Origin: JAOSJL01 sp963704035
GTDB taxonomy: Bacteria; Actinomycetota; Acidimicrobiia; IMCC26256; JAOSJL01
Assembly (NCBI GenBank): GCA_963704035.1
Contig: CAVPGR010000004.1
Span: 1,178,001 to 1,242,000 of the forward strand
Direction of reading: 5' to 3'
Length of the DNA stretch: 64,000 nt
The translations under genes and the position numbers were made by a program. Numbering within the stretch: position 1 is the stretch's first letter; the number at the start of each line of letters is the position of its first letter. Under the pieces are notes generated by a model that was not told the DNA's origin, did not search any database, and worked only from the letters and a program-made list of their open reading frames with translations. Shown here piece after piece: positions 7,489-16,951 of the stretch.

Positions 7489-9492
7489 ATGGAGAGAAGT
7501 CGTTTCGCCGGCGAGCCGATCGCTGACGACGACGCCACGATCGCGGCGATGCTCGAAGACGTGAGCATCCCCACGCTCATGGTCTCGATGATGCACATGA
7601 GTGGCGACTACAGCCTCCTCGACGGCGAGCTCCGACCCCAGGGCTCCTTCATCAACGAGATCCAGGGCTTCATGAGCCCCGAGGACCAGGCCGAGGTTCG
7701 GGAAGCGGCACTCCGGGTGATCCGCGGGTACCGCGACGGCGGCTGCGCACCTCCACCGCCGCCCGACGATGAGACGGTTCATCGCATGATGGAGTTCATC
7801 GTCGCCGAAGAGGTTCCCGCCGACTACGTGCCGTTGATGCTCGAGGAACTGGAACTCGACGGCGTCGACGCCAGGGCTCCAGAACGGCTCACGGCCCTCG
7901 ATCAGGCGGCACGCCAGGACTTCCTGGTCGTCGTGATCGGGGGCGGCATGTCGGGGATCCTCGCCGGAATTCGGCTGGGTCAGGCCGGCGTGCCCTACAC
8001 CGTGATCGAGTCGGACGCCGGTCCGGGTGGCACGTGGCGCAAGAACCGCTACCCCGGATGTCGAGTGGACGTGGGCAACCACTTCTACTGCTACTCCTTC
8101 GAGCCCAACGAGTGGTCGGAGTTCTTCGCGCAGCACAACGAGCTCCGCGAGTACTTCGAGCACTGCGCCGAGAAGTACCGGGTTCACGAGAACACCCGCT
8201 ACTCGTGCAGCGTCACCGCAGCGACATGGAACGAGGCGACGGCACGGTGGCTCGTGGAGATCCGCACCGAGTCCGGCGACGTCGAGACGATGGAGGCAGC
8301 GGCGCTCATCAGCGCCACCGGTCAGCTCAACATCCCGAAGCTGCCCGAGATCGAAGGGCGGGATTCCTTCGCCGGAGAGTCGATGCACACGGCCCAGTGG
8401 GTGGAGGGCACCGAGCTCGACGGCAAGCGTGTCGCGGTGATCGGGACAGGAGCGAGCGCGTTCCAGCTGGTCCCGGCGATCGCACCCGACGCCGAGCATG
8501 TCGACGTCTTCCAGCGCTCGGCGCCCTGGATGTTCCCCAGCCCCCACTACCACGACAAGGTGCCGCCGGGGGCGCTCTGGGCTCTTCGCCACCTGCCGTT
8601 CTACGGTCGGTGGTACCGGTTCCTGATCTTCTGGCCGGCCTGCGACGGTGGCTTCGCTGCGATGGAGGTCGACCACGACTGGGAGCACCCTGAGCGCGCG
8701 GTCAGCGCCGCCAACGACGCCGTGCGCGAGATCTTCGCCTCCCAGATGGTGGCCCAGGTGGGCGAAGACTCCGAGCTCGCCGAGAAGGTGGTTCCCGACT
8801 ACGTGTGTCTGGGCAAGCGCACTCTCCAGGACAACGGCAGCTGGCTCAACGCCCTGACGCGCGACGACGTCGACCTCATCACCGAGTCCATCTCCCACAT
8901 CACGCCCCGCGGCGTCGTGGACGACACGGGAACGGAGCACGAGGCGGATCTCATCGTCTACGCCACCGGATTCGACGCCAACCGCTACCTCTGGCCGATG
9001 GAGATCACCGGACGTGATGGCGCCGTCCTCGCCGACCAGTGGGGCGATGAGCCACAGGCGTACCTGGGCATCACGGTCCCCAACTTCCCGAACTTGTTCA
9101 TCATGTACGGCCCCGGCACCAACCTGGCCAGCGCCGGCAGCATGATCTTCCACGCCGAGTGTCAGATGCAGTACATCACCGAGTGCCTCGCCGAGCTGAT
9201 CGGCGGCGACATCGACGCCATCGACTGCCGCCAAGTGGTCCACGATTTCTACAACGACGCCCTCCAGGCCGAGCTCGCCAACATGGTGTGGTCACACGAC
9301 TCGATCCGCTCGAGCTGGTATCAGAACGACTCCGGAAGGATCTACATCCTGAGCCCGTGGCGGCTGCACAAGTACTGGTCGATGACAAGGAGCGTCGATC
9401 TCGACGACTACACCGCCAGCTCGGCCACGCCGTCAACGACCGGTGCGACCGTGCTTCCCGTAGGCCCGGACGGTGGCTTGCGAGCGCGGTAG
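7489..9492 (+). CDS. Flavin-binding Baeyer-Villiger-type monooxygenase
   Basis: A class B flavoprotein monooxygenase of 667 residues, which uses FAD and NADPH to insert oxygen into a ketone or oxidise a heteroatom. It has the FAD Rossmann motif GGGMSG (about 152-157), the fingerprint FAGESMHTAQW (about 295-305, the FxGxxxHxxxW pattern) and the NADPH motif GTGASA (about 320-325), then FQRSAPWMFP and ATGFDANRYLWP. An N-terminal extension of about 130 residues precedes the FAD domain, as in the larger enzymes of this family. The 3' end overlaps, on the other strand, the remnant of a siderophore-interacting protein. The substrate cannot be inferred. Confidence 0.9.
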   Translation: MERSRFAGEPIADDDATIAAMLEDVSIPTLMVSMMHMSGDYSLLDGELRPQGSFINEIQGFMSPEDQAEVREAALRVIRGYRDGGCAPPPPPDDETVHRMMEFIVAEEVPADYVPLMLEELELDGVDARAPERLTALDQAARQDFLVVVIGGGMSGILAGIRLGQAGVPYTVIESDAGPGGTWRKNRYPGCRVDVGNHFYCYSFEPNEWSEFFAQHNELREYFEHCAEKYRVHENTRYSCSVTAATWNEATARWLVEIRTESGDVETMEAAALISATGQLNIPKLPEIEGRDSFAGESMHTAQWVEGTELDGKRVAVIGTGASAFQLVPAIAPDAEHVDVFQRSAPWMFPSPHYHDKVPPGALWALRHLPFYGRWYRFLIFWPACDGGFAAMEVDHDWEHPERAVSAANDAVREIFASQMVAQVGEDSELAEKVVPDYVCLGKRTLQDNGSWLNALTRDDVDLITESISHITPRGVVDDTGTEHEADLIVYATGFDANRYLWPMEITGRDGAVLADQWGDEPQAYLGITVPNFPNLFIMYGPGTNLASAGSMIFHAECQMQYITECLAELIGGDIDAIDCRQVVHDFYNDALQAELANMVWSHDSIRSSWYQNDSGRIYILSPWRLHKYWSMTRSVDLDDYTASSATPSTTGATVLPVGPDGGLRAR

Positions 9493-9657
9493 CTCACGTT
9501 CGTCGAACAAGTAGCGACGGATCTTCTGCACGGCGCCTGCTTCCCCGGCCACCCAGACGGCGACTCCATCGGGCAACTGGCTGTCGCGAACAGCGGTGAC
9601 CAACGTCACCCGGGCCCCAGTAGACGTCGTCGGAGCCGAACTCGACGATCTCAGGCG
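9433..9657 (-). pseudogene. C-terminal fragment of a siderophore-interacting flavoprotein
   Basis: The reading frame on this strand gives ARVTLVTAVRD, then GVAVWVAGEAGAVQKIRRYL, DERELPRS and VRAYGKHGRTG before a stop at 9433. This is the C-terminal signature of siderophore-interacting proteins (NADPH-dependent ferric-siderophore reductases). Nothing upstream supplies the FAD-binding half, and an in-frame stop lies just before it. It overlaps the end of the monooxygenase gene. A matching N-terminal fragment of the same family, on the same strand, lies about 14 kb away at 23656-23819. Confidence 0.65.
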
Positions 9658-9920
9658 TCACGGCGACTCCGCCGAGCGATCGCACGGTCTTCGAAGAACT
9701 CCCAGATGATCCAGGGAAGCGCCCAAACGAGGACGGCAGCGGCCATGACGACGAAACAGAGCAGGAAGGCGGCACACGCCCATCCGAAAGCCACCAGCCA
9801 GTTGTCGTTCTGCTGAAGCGAGCCGGCCATGCAGATGAAGAAGAGGAATCCGTAGAAGATCCAGCCGGCATCGCTGAGGTTCTTCCAGTCTGTCTTCGAG
9901 AGCTTGAGCAAGTTGAACAC
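9651..9920 (-). CDS. Small two-helix membrane protein
   Basis: An 89-residue protein with two predicted membrane helices (IFYGFLFFICMAG at about 21-33 and AFLLCFVVMAAAVLVWALPW at about 51-70) and a basic C-terminus (IARRSRRDA). Start is GTG 9920 with TAGGAG a few bases upstream. I do not recognise the family. It lies between the siderophore-interacting remnant and another small membrane protein on the opposite strand. Confidence 0.6.
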   Translation of the reverse strand: MFNLLKLSKTDWKNLSDAGWIFYGFLFFICMAGSLQQNDNWLVAFGWACAAFLLCFVVMAAAVLVWALPWIIWEFFEDRAIARRSRRDA

Positions 9921-10069
9921 GGCAGAACTCCTACCTGCAGCGAGGCTGGTCCCTCCTCACTCGGGATCAGTCATCTCCATGGTGCCGCGGGGCTGGGACA
10001 TGAGACTTCAGAGCAGGCCGTCAGGGAACGGCCACCGCTGTGTCCCAGCCCCTCTGTACGGTCGAGGAC

Positions 10070-10300
10070 ATGGAGAACCTGATCCAGTGGTGGTGGGGAC
10101 CGCTCGAGGCCATCGTCGACTTCGGTGGGTGGATCGTCGTGCTCGGTGCGCTGGCCCTGTGGGGATGGGTCTTCCCGGCCGAGAACACTCCGGCCACGAA
10201 GAACATCAGGGATCTCACCAAGGAAGAGAACGCAGAGTGGAAGAAGAATCGGGACCGGCTCCGGGACATCGAACGCGGTCGATTCTTCGGTCGAAGGTAG
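10070..10300 (+). CDS. Small membrane protein with charged tail
   Basis: A 76-residue protein: an N-terminal hydrophobic part rich in tryptophan (IQWWWGPLEAIVDFGGWIVV, then LGALALWGWVF), then a charged helix (LTKEENAEWKKNRDRLRDIE) ending RGRFFGRR. Start is ATG 10070. The family is unknown. The layout, one or two membrane segments with a cytoplasmic charged tail, suits an accessory subunit or an orphan small protein. Confidence 0.5.
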   Translation: MENLIQWWWGPLEAIVDFGGWIVVLGALALWGWVFPAENTPATKNIRDLTKEENAEWKKNRDRLRDIERGRFFGRR

Positions 10301-10364
10301 ATGTCCGCCCCCTCTCGCCCGCCGCCACTAGCGAACCGGCGCATGCCTCCGTTGGACTGAACCT

Positions 10365-11184
10365 GTGACAATGACCTCCATGCCGATCGCCCCCTACCTC
10401 GGTATCGATCTGGCGTGGCGGGGCGTCAACGAAACGGGTGTCGTTGCTCTCCAGCATGACGGCAGCATTTCTGATGCCGGATGGTTGACCAGCACGCATG
10501 ACGTCGCTCAGTGGATCGACGACCACGCGGCAGAGGACTCGTTCACCTTCATCGACGCTCCGCTCGTGATCGAGAACCCGGACGGGATGCGGGAGTGTGA
10601 GCGCGAGGTCGGCCGACGCTACGGGCGCTGGAAGGTCGCGGCCAACGCCTCCAACACGTCAAGCACCGGTCAGGAAGGTGTGGCGCTCCGGAGTCTCCTC
10701 GAAGACCGCGGGTTCCAGTACGACGACGGAACCGCCGGAAACGACGTCGGTGGACGGCGGATCCTCGAGTGCTACCCCTACACGACGATCGTCGGCGTTC
10801 GCCGCGCTCGGCTACGACCACGAGCGACCGCGCTACAAGCGCAAGCCACCGAAGATGCCCGCCGCTTCGTGGCGTGAGCTTCGGGCATCCGAGACGGACG
10901 AGCTGATTCGGCGCATCGGCGATTTCGTGACCGAGAAACCACCCATGGATCTGACCTCGCATCCCGAGACGCTTCGGCTCCTCGAGATGCCGACACCGCA
11001 GGCCGATGTCGAGGCGAAGCACCGCGAGGACCTCCTGGACGCAGCGCTCTGTGCATGGACCGCCGCGTTGTGGGATCGCCACGCAACAGAGAGATGCCAG
11101 GTGCTGGGCGAGAACGACCCACCCGTCAACGGCTACAGGGCAACGATCATCGCCCCGGCGCGAGAGTCACAGCGTCGCCGTTAG
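10365..11184 (+). CDS. DUF429 family protein (predicted RNase H-like nuclease), frameshifted
   Basis: About 270 residues of the DUF429 family, predicted RNase H-fold nucleases. The first frame gives GIDLAWRGVNETGVVAL, FIDAPLVI (an acidic strand as in RNase H folds) and RRILECYPYTTIVG. After a one-base shift near 10795 the second frame continues FAALGYDHERPRYKRKP, LDAALCAWTAALW and GENDPPVNGYRATIIAP to the stop at 11184. The joined sequence matches the usual family length. The start could be GTG 10365, ATG 10371 or ATG 10380. It opens a stretch of nuclease-like genes (NYN, DUF4268). Confidence 0.7.
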
Positions 11185-11273
11185 GCGAGTTCCTTGCCAT
11201 TGATGCTCCCGGGCCGAAATCCGCGATCGCCACGCGCCGGACAGCGAGAGTTCGACCCCAGTCCGTGCTCGCG

Positions 11274-11929
11274 TTATTGCTGGTCGACCGTAGGATCAGC
11301 CTCGACAGGCTGCGTGTAGTCGGTGTCATCACGCACGTGCTCAAAGTCCGCACGATCAAGCCAATGGCACCAGACGTTCCGCCCGGGAAGCACCAGCCTC
11401 GAGCCCCATCCCTTGGTTGGCTTCCACGATGCCACCTCGACGCGCTTTCCGAGCCCGAGCACCGCCTCGAGCGCGGGCACGAGGTCGGTGTCGGCCGACA
11501 TCAGTACGGCCACGTCGAAGTCGTCGCGCACGGCACCCATCACCATCTCGATCGCTATGAGAACGTCGATGCCCTTCTCGCGGCTTCGAAGGCGGTCGGG
11601 CGGCCCGTCGCGTCCCACGCCGTCGGACGGTAGTGCAGGGGGCGCGACACGGAGATCACCTTGGCTTGCGCTTGCCAGTATCGAATCTGACGCTGGCAGG
11701 CCGCCTGGCCACTTCGAGAGTGCCGGGCATCAGGTTCGCCGCGGTAGACGCGGACTTCCTGTAGCTCCCGAGCCGCGTCAACCGCTTCGCCCTTGGTGCG
11801 AAGGAGGATCCCCAGCCGACGGGGGTAGACCTGACCGAACGTGAAGGGATCGCCGTGCGGTTCCCCGAAGCTCTCACGGGCGCCCATGTAGGTGTTCTGG
11901 TAATCAATGAACATCTTGACACGGGTCAT
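11274..11929 (-). CDS. NYN-domain (LabA/PIN-like) ribonuclease, frameshifted
   Basis: An NYN/LabA-type protein, metal-dependent RNases of the PIN-like fold. The first frame starts MTRVKMFIDYQNTY with the conserved acidic residue and ends RPLHYRPTAWD. After a shift near 11605 the other frame gives EKGIDVLIAIEMV and the signature VLMSADTDLVPAL, then KRVEVASW. Both frames together give about 215 residues with the acidic residues (FIDYQN, ADTDL) in the expected order. An intrinsic terminator facing the same way lies just upstream (11982-12016), which isolates it from the next gene. Confidence 0.75.
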
Positions 11930-11981
11930 CGGAGCCCGCTTCGCGTTCCGAACGGGCCGGCAAGGTCCGAAGAAAAATAAA

Positions 11982-12016
11982 CCTCGCCATTCCGGGCCGA
12001 AGCCCGAAAGGCGAGG
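11982..12016 (-). terminator. Intrinsic terminator
   Basis: Stem CCTCGCC (11982-11988) pairs with GGCGAGG (12010-12016), with a nested CGGGC/GCCCG stem. Read on the minus strand, the hairpin is followed by TTTATTTTTCTTC. It would end transcripts coming from the VWA gene and the coupled short ORF. Confidence 0.7.
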
Positions 12017-12047
12017 AGGATTGGTTCCATCATAACGATCGACCTCC

Positions 12048-12239
12048 CTAGCGTCTACCTGAGACGTTCGGCCTGGGCACGATGCAGAGAACGTCGTGCT
12101 CGCGGACCGCCGACGCTCTGCCCGGTCCGTGCGGGCCCACCTTGGCGTGTGCCCGGTACACGGCCACCCGCGGCCGATCTCGTAGCCCCGAGGCAGTGGG
12201 TGAACCGAACGTCTCGCGTCGTGCGGGGCGTTGGATCAC
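12048..12239 (-). CDS. Short ORF coupled to the VWA gene
   Basis: A 63-residue basic ORF whose GTG start overlaps the VWA stop codon (GTGA), suggesting translational coupling. It contains RVAVYRAHAKVGPHGPG and EHDVLCIVPRP, and I do not recognise a family. The terminator at 11982-12016 lies about 30 bp beyond its stop, so it could be the last gene of that transcript. It could also be a chance ORF. Confidence 0.3.
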   Translation of the reverse strand: MIQRPARRETFGSPTASGLRDRPRVAVYRAHAKVGPHGPGRASAVREHDVLCIVPRPNVSGRR

Positions 12240-13473
12240 CGGCCCTTCCGGCGCGTGTACTCCTCGACACGCATCTTCTTACGCTGGACAGCGCTGTACA
12301 CGCCGGACCGCATGCTCAGGGCGTGGCTCTGGAGCTGCTCGGCCTCCTCAGCGAACTCCTTCACCCGTTCCGAGTTGGGGTCGGCCTTCGACAACAGACC
12401 GTGCATGGACTCCATCCGCAGGGCGGCACCGTCGAAGTCACCGCTGTCGGCCAGGTCGATGGCTTCCCGGCGAGCCTTCGACGCCTCGAGGAGCAGTACC
12501 TCGTCGTGGACGACCTGGTCGGGCTCCTGTTCGGCTGCCTCGTCCGCGTTCACGACGTTGACGACGAGCGGCAGCGTGACCGTGTGTGCTGAGACCTGCT
12601 CGCCGACCGACACGTAGCGGAGCACGAACTCCGGCCAGAGTGCATGGCCCGAGCGCCGCGACGTTCGGGACATGGAACCTGCACACGACACGCCGCTTCT
12701 CGTCGCCGTACGCGTCACCGAGCTGCACCTGAAGGCCGTCGGGAGTGTCGTCGATCGGATACTCGTTCAGCACCCCGAGCAGCTTCACGTCCTCGCTCGT
12801 GTGGATCTCGACGCTCACGTTCTGGGCCACCACGGACGCGAGGCCCTCGAACTCCTCGGCGAAGATCCCGGGGGCATCTTCCGGCGTTTCGGCGAAATAC
12901 GTGGATCCGCCGCCGGCGTCGGCCATGGCGGCGAGCAGGTCCTCATCGAAGCCTTCTCCGAATCCGATGGTGGTCGTACCGACGGTTTCTCGTGCGTTGC
13001 CCGCGAGTCCGGCGAGCTGTTCCGGGTCGGTGATCCCCACGTTGGCGAGGCCGTCGGAGAGCAGCAGCACCCGTCGGACGCCGTCGTCGCCGGAACGCTG
13101 GGCCTCTTCCAGGCCCTTCAACCATCCGCCCGACAGGTTCGTCATCCCACCGGGCGGATAGCGGCTGAATGGCGCGGCGGACGTCATCGCTCGGAGATGT
13201 AAGCGGCACATCGAGCGCCACCTCGTTGTCATAGGTCACGACGGCCAGTTCGTCGTTGCCCTTCGAGCGCTCGGCGAGGAACACGCCCGCCTTCTTGGCG
13301 GCCTCCAGCTTGGGGCCGGCCATGGAGCCCGAGCGGTCGATGACGAGAGCCACGTGCAGACGACGGCCGGTCGGTCTCAGGGGCGGCGGGGCGTCGAGCT
13401 CGAGCATGGCGTGCACGGTGTGCTCCGACTCGAGCGCCAGAAGTGTTTGATCGAAACGAACAGATGCGTCCAC
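12236..13473 (-). CDS. VWA-domain protein, two frameshifts
   Basis: A von Willebrand factor A-domain protein of the chloride-channel-like group. The metal-adhesion site is ALVIDRSGSMAG (DxSxS) near residue 56, followed by AKKAGVFLAERS and ELAVVTYD. The frame changes near 13155 (resuming GGMTNLSGGWLKG, RVLLLSDGLANVGITD) and again near 12660 (resuming PEFVLRYVSVGEQ and a C-terminal helical tail ending VEEYTRRKGR). Joined, the protein is about 410 residues. Start is GTG 13473, with GAGGAG eight bases upstream. No signal peptide or membrane segment is evident, so it is probably cytoplasmic. Its partner is unknown. Confidence 0.72.
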
Positions 13474-13581
13474 AGAAGACTCCTCGCAGACAGGAGATGG
13501 ATGTACGTCTCCATGTCTACAGAGGGGGTGGGACAACTACACCGTTGTCATTTCGCCAGCGACTGAGCGGGGACGGCGAAG

Positions 13582-14635
13582 TCAGTCCCGGTCGATCTCC
13601 AGCGGCTCAATCTCGACGACCGTGATGTCGCCAGACGGTGAGAATCTTGCAATCGCCTCGCCATAGCGACCGGACGGAAGCTGGAATTCACAGCGGAAGT
13701 CCTGGCCAATCAACCCTTCAGGGAAATCGCAGAACGACGTAGCCAGATCTCGATCTCGGTTGTACTCGTAGCCGAGAGCCTCGAAGGTCTCGATTCCGAC
13801 GAACTCGATGAAGCTGCTTGCCTCCGAAGGGGTCATGAGACACGGGGGCGGTTCGCCTCCATGGAAGGGGCAGGGCGGCGCAGTTATCGTACTCGTGGTC
13901 GGTGGAAGCGTCGTCGTTGTGGTCGGTTCCGTCACGTTAGAACCCGGAAACACAGGCAGGTCGTCGAGGATCGCCTGAGCGCCACGCGTCTCTCGCGGGC
14001 AGTCATCCTGTTCATCCACGGCTGAGTGATATTCGCTGGGCGGATCGAGCGATTCGAGGATGTAAGTGCCCGACCATGCGAACTCATCGGGCAGGGCCTC
14101 CAAGGAGTCGACCGGAAAACGCGCACCGAATCCGCGAGTCGGCGATGGTGTCGGTCGCTCCCACCGCACTCTCGGGTGAGCTTGTTCCGCCACCGAGGTC
14201 GGCAACGGTCAATCTCTGCGACTGATCCTCTGCATCGGGGCTGAACGAAAGGACTGCGATCCTTTCGCCGCTTCCCTGGTCGAACGCAGTGACCGCCCAG
14301 TGCCGTCGGTAGGCCTCCTCGGCCGGGTAGTGCGGCGCCCCCATGATCCAGGTCACGAGCAGCGTCTCGGCGTCGGATTCGAGAGCTACCTTGAGCAGGT
14401 CAGAGTTGGCTTCGCCCGCGAGGTCGTCGTTGTAGAGAAGAACACCTCCTCGGACATCCCGGCAGGTCGAAGAACCCACGGGAAACGTCGCCTCGAGCTC
14501 TTCGGTCGTCGAGGTCGCGTTTTCGGGTTCCGCGCTCGAGCTAGAAGAACCCGAAGATTGTCCGTCGCTCGAACAGCCGACTGCGAGCAATCCCACCGTG
14601 AGGGCAATTGCCAGCCACTTGGCGAAAGCACTCAT
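13582..14635 (-). CDS. Lipoprotein of unknown function, frameshifted
   Basis: The N-terminus is a lipoprotein signal (WLAIALTVGLLAVGC) followed by a Ser-rich linker and a domain with CRDVRGGVLLYNDDL and ETLLVTWIMGAPHYPAEEAY. After a shift near 14130 the other frame continues LEALPDEFAWSGTYILES, a Pro/Thr linker (EPTTTTTLPPTTSTIT) and a second small domain with cysteines (PCPFHGGEPPPC, SFCDFPEG, DFRCEFQLPSG), ending EIEPLEIDRD. That is about 350 residues in two domains on the outer face of the membrane. I do not recognise either domain. It is on the same strand as the VWA gene but separated by about 100 bp. Confidence 0.6.
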
Positions 14636-14748
14636 CGGATCTCCCTAACGCGGGCTCAGATCGACGCGGAGGTCGTCGGCGATCTCTTCGAGCTTGTCAG
14701 CATCGATCTCTCTCGAAGAGGCTGGCGGGCGAGACCGTGGTGCATCGA

Positions 14749-15722
14749 TCAACGCGCGATCTCGCTCAGCTCGGCTTCGACATCGGCAGCGACAGCATCG
14801 ATCGCACGTCGGAGGTCTTCTCCGCTGCGAAAGAACCAGTCGATGTAGGCATCGTGCTCGTCGATCTCGGAGACGTCTCCATCTCCGTAGTCAGCGACCC
14901 GACTCGCGGCGTCGCTCCGGGAGCTCCTCCCATGTGAGATCGCGTCCGTAGGTGCGCTCGATGTCCGCGCGACGCTCGGCGAGAGCGCCAAACAAATCAG
15001 CCGCCCGGTCGGGGCCCGCGTAGTCGATGTAGATCTCGCTGCGGATCTTTCCACCGTGGCCGAAGCTGAAGGCGTAGTAAGGGCCACCCTTGAAGGGGCA
15101 CGGCATAGCAAACCAGTTCCCGGAGCCGGCCTTCTTGGCTTTGGTCCAGGTCGGGTGATCGATCCGAACCCGTTCGAGGAACCGTTTCCAGAACTCCATG
15201 TACAAAGCAGGCTTGCCGCTGTGCTGAGATGTTGCGCGGGCGGCGGCAGAGACCTGCCGCGTGCCAATCGTTCGGTTGAGCACGTAATTCGAGCATTGGT
15301 GCCGGCGGAGAGTCACCAATCCGAATAGCGCCCAACTCGACGCCGAAGAACCGGACCTGGTCACCACCGAGGTCGTTCAGCAGGTCGAGCGCTTCTCGGT
15401 GCTCCTCGCGGAAGCTCGTCGAGATCCACACAACGGTCCGGGCATCGGTTCCGGCTGTGTACGTCAGAAGCTTTCCGAGGTGATCATGATCCGTCGCGGA
15501 GAGCTGATTCTCGACGATCAACACGCAATCGTTGGTGAGGTCGCGGCCCAAGAGATCAAGGCTGAACGATCCAACAGGGTGCTCCGCCATTATCAACTCG
15601 AGATCGATTCCCAGCACGTCGGCGAGCACGTCCGCGTTCTCGAGCAACCATGGCGTGAAGTCGTGTGCCTCGTGTATCCATACGGCGCGTGGGTCCAACC
15701 GCTCGATCCGACTGAAGTCCAT
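14749..15722 (-). CDS. DUF4268 protein with PD-(D/E)XK-like N-terminus, two frameshifts
   Basis: The N-terminal part (MDFSRIERLDPRAVWIHEAH..) contains SFSLDLLGRD and VLIVENQLSATDHDHLGKLL, the D...ENQ layout of a PD-(D/E)XK nuclease-like fold often fused to DUF4268. After a shift near 15245 the DUF4268 part follows (FWKRFLERVRIDHPTWT, GSGNWFAMPC, RSEIYIDYAG), and after another near 14925 it ends EIDEHDAYIDWFFRSGEDL to the stop at 14749. Joined, it is about 320 residues. Such proteins often travel with restriction or defence loci, but I see no methylase here. Confidence 0.65.
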
Positions 15723-15827
15723 TGTGCTACCGACAGCTCCTCGCTGAGTATCTGCTTAACCGAAGAACACTATTTCGAAAGGCGGGACCCGGGAGCACCA
15801 CCGCCGGGGCACGGTCTGAGGAGTGCA

Positions 15828-16375
15828 CTACGACTCCGCACGTCTGACGAGCACGAGAAGAGGGGTCAGCGTGTACGCGACCACGGGAACGTTTCTTCCC
15901 GCCTCGTCCCCTGGGAAGGTGGCGCACAGTTGGTTTCTGGATCGGCCGGTGTCGCCGAGTGCTTTCGCACGAGTGTCGACGGTCACGGCTCCGAACGACC
16001 GCATGACCTCTCGCACGTCGAGACCTGTGGCTCCGTCCAACCCCTCGAGCGAGGTCTGGTGGAACGTGTCCTGACCGCTGCGCCCGGCACGGGAATCCGA
16101 AGTTGCATCCAGAGGAATCCTCGCGAGCTCCTGTTGGCAGTCACGCGCAACCCGTGCTCGAGGCGCCTGAGCCTCGGCGCCTCGTTTCGGCAGAGCTTGG
16201 TTCGCACGAAGCGTTCGTGCGACGGGAAGTGGACGTCGATGACCCGCACGTCGACGCCTCCACCGGTGATGTCGAAGCACTGCGCATCTGCCGAGACTGT
16301 TTCGAATTCACCGATGGGGTACTCCTCGACTGTCTCCGGTCCCGCACGCTCGATGGTGAGTGGGCCGACCTTCAT
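15828..16375 (-). CDS. Hypothetical protein, probably frameshifted
   Basis: ATG 16375 (GAGGAAC upstream) opens MKVGPLTIERAGPETVEEY, VSADAQCFDITGGGVDVRVI and SHERFVRTKL. The coding look of the sequence moves to another frame near 16140 (LARIPLDATSD, GATGLDVREVMRSFGAVTVD, NQLCATFPGDEAGRNVPVV) and ends at 15828. No family is recognised. The evidence is only frame quality and an acceptable start, so the exact limits are uncertain. It could also be a continuation of the zinc-ribbon protein gene just upstream. Confidence 0.4.
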
Positions 16376-16467
16376 GGGTTCCTCTGTTGCCTCTCTACCT
16401 GCTGCGCTCTGATCGGCATGGTGATCTGATCCTGAAGTGGCGGGAGCCGTTAGTGGCACATTCCTAC

Positions 16468-16893
16468 TCACCACCTGGGACACAGCGCCGTCCTGCCGAT
16501 CGCTCCGAGCTCGGCTTCGGTGAGACCGTTCGCATCTGACACGTCGACAGGACCTTTGGCTGCGGGTTCCTTCGCTGCAACGGGATCCGGTTCGTCGTCA
16601 GAGACCAGGACGATCGTGACGACAGTGGCGGCTGTGAGTACGGCGACGATCGCAACAGCTATGGCGGCCCACAGGCCCCACGCTCGACGCGAGCCGGACG
16701 GTGGTGGATCGACGGGAGTGCCGTAGGGCGTGGTGGGTGGAGGAGGCGACGTCGGAGGAGGCGACGTTGTCGTCGAGGGTGGCGGAGGAGGGGGTGGTGG
16801 GCTCGCGCCCTGTGTGGTGGGGACCGTGCGACCGCACCGGCCGCACGAAAGGGCTCCGGGTTGGAGCGAGGCCCCGCAGGCCGGACAGTTCAT
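16468..16893 (-). CDS. Zinc-ribbon membrane protein with proline-rich linker
   Basis: About 141 residues: an N-terminal zinc ribbon (NCPACGAS then LSCGRCGRT), a linker of proline, serine and threonine, one membrane helix (AIAVAIVAVLTAATVVTIVL) and a short outer domain ending LGAIGRTALCPRW. This layout is common in actinobacterial membrane proteins whose outer domain senses or binds something unknown. ATG 16893 is preferred because a -10 hexamer lies seven bases upstream. The outer part is short and may be truncated by a frameshift into the next ORF. Confidence 0.6.
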   Translation of the reverse strand: MNCPACGASLQPGALSCGRCGRTVPTTQGASPPPPPPPPSTTTSPPPTSPPPPTTPYGTPVDPPPSGSRRAWGLWAAIAVAIVAVLTAATVVTIVLVSDDEPDPVAAKEPAAKGPVDVSDANGLTEAELGAIGRTALCPRW

Positions 16894-16900
16894 GGGATCG

Positions 16901-16906
16901 ACGATA
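16901..16906 (-). promoter_or_regulatory. -10 element of the zinc-ribbon protein gene
   Basis: TATCGT on the minus strand, seven bases before ATG 16893; it fits the leaderless pattern of this window. Confidence 0.4.
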
Positions 16907-16951
16907 GCTGTGGGCTGCGACACGAAGGACGCGAGCCGACGCTCGATTCAG

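Noticed and set aside
7285..9243. A 652-codon open frame on the minus strand opposite the flavin monooxygenase
   Set aside because: It mirrors the codon pattern of the plus-strand gene, has no family features, and the plus strand carries clear FAD and NADPH motifs.
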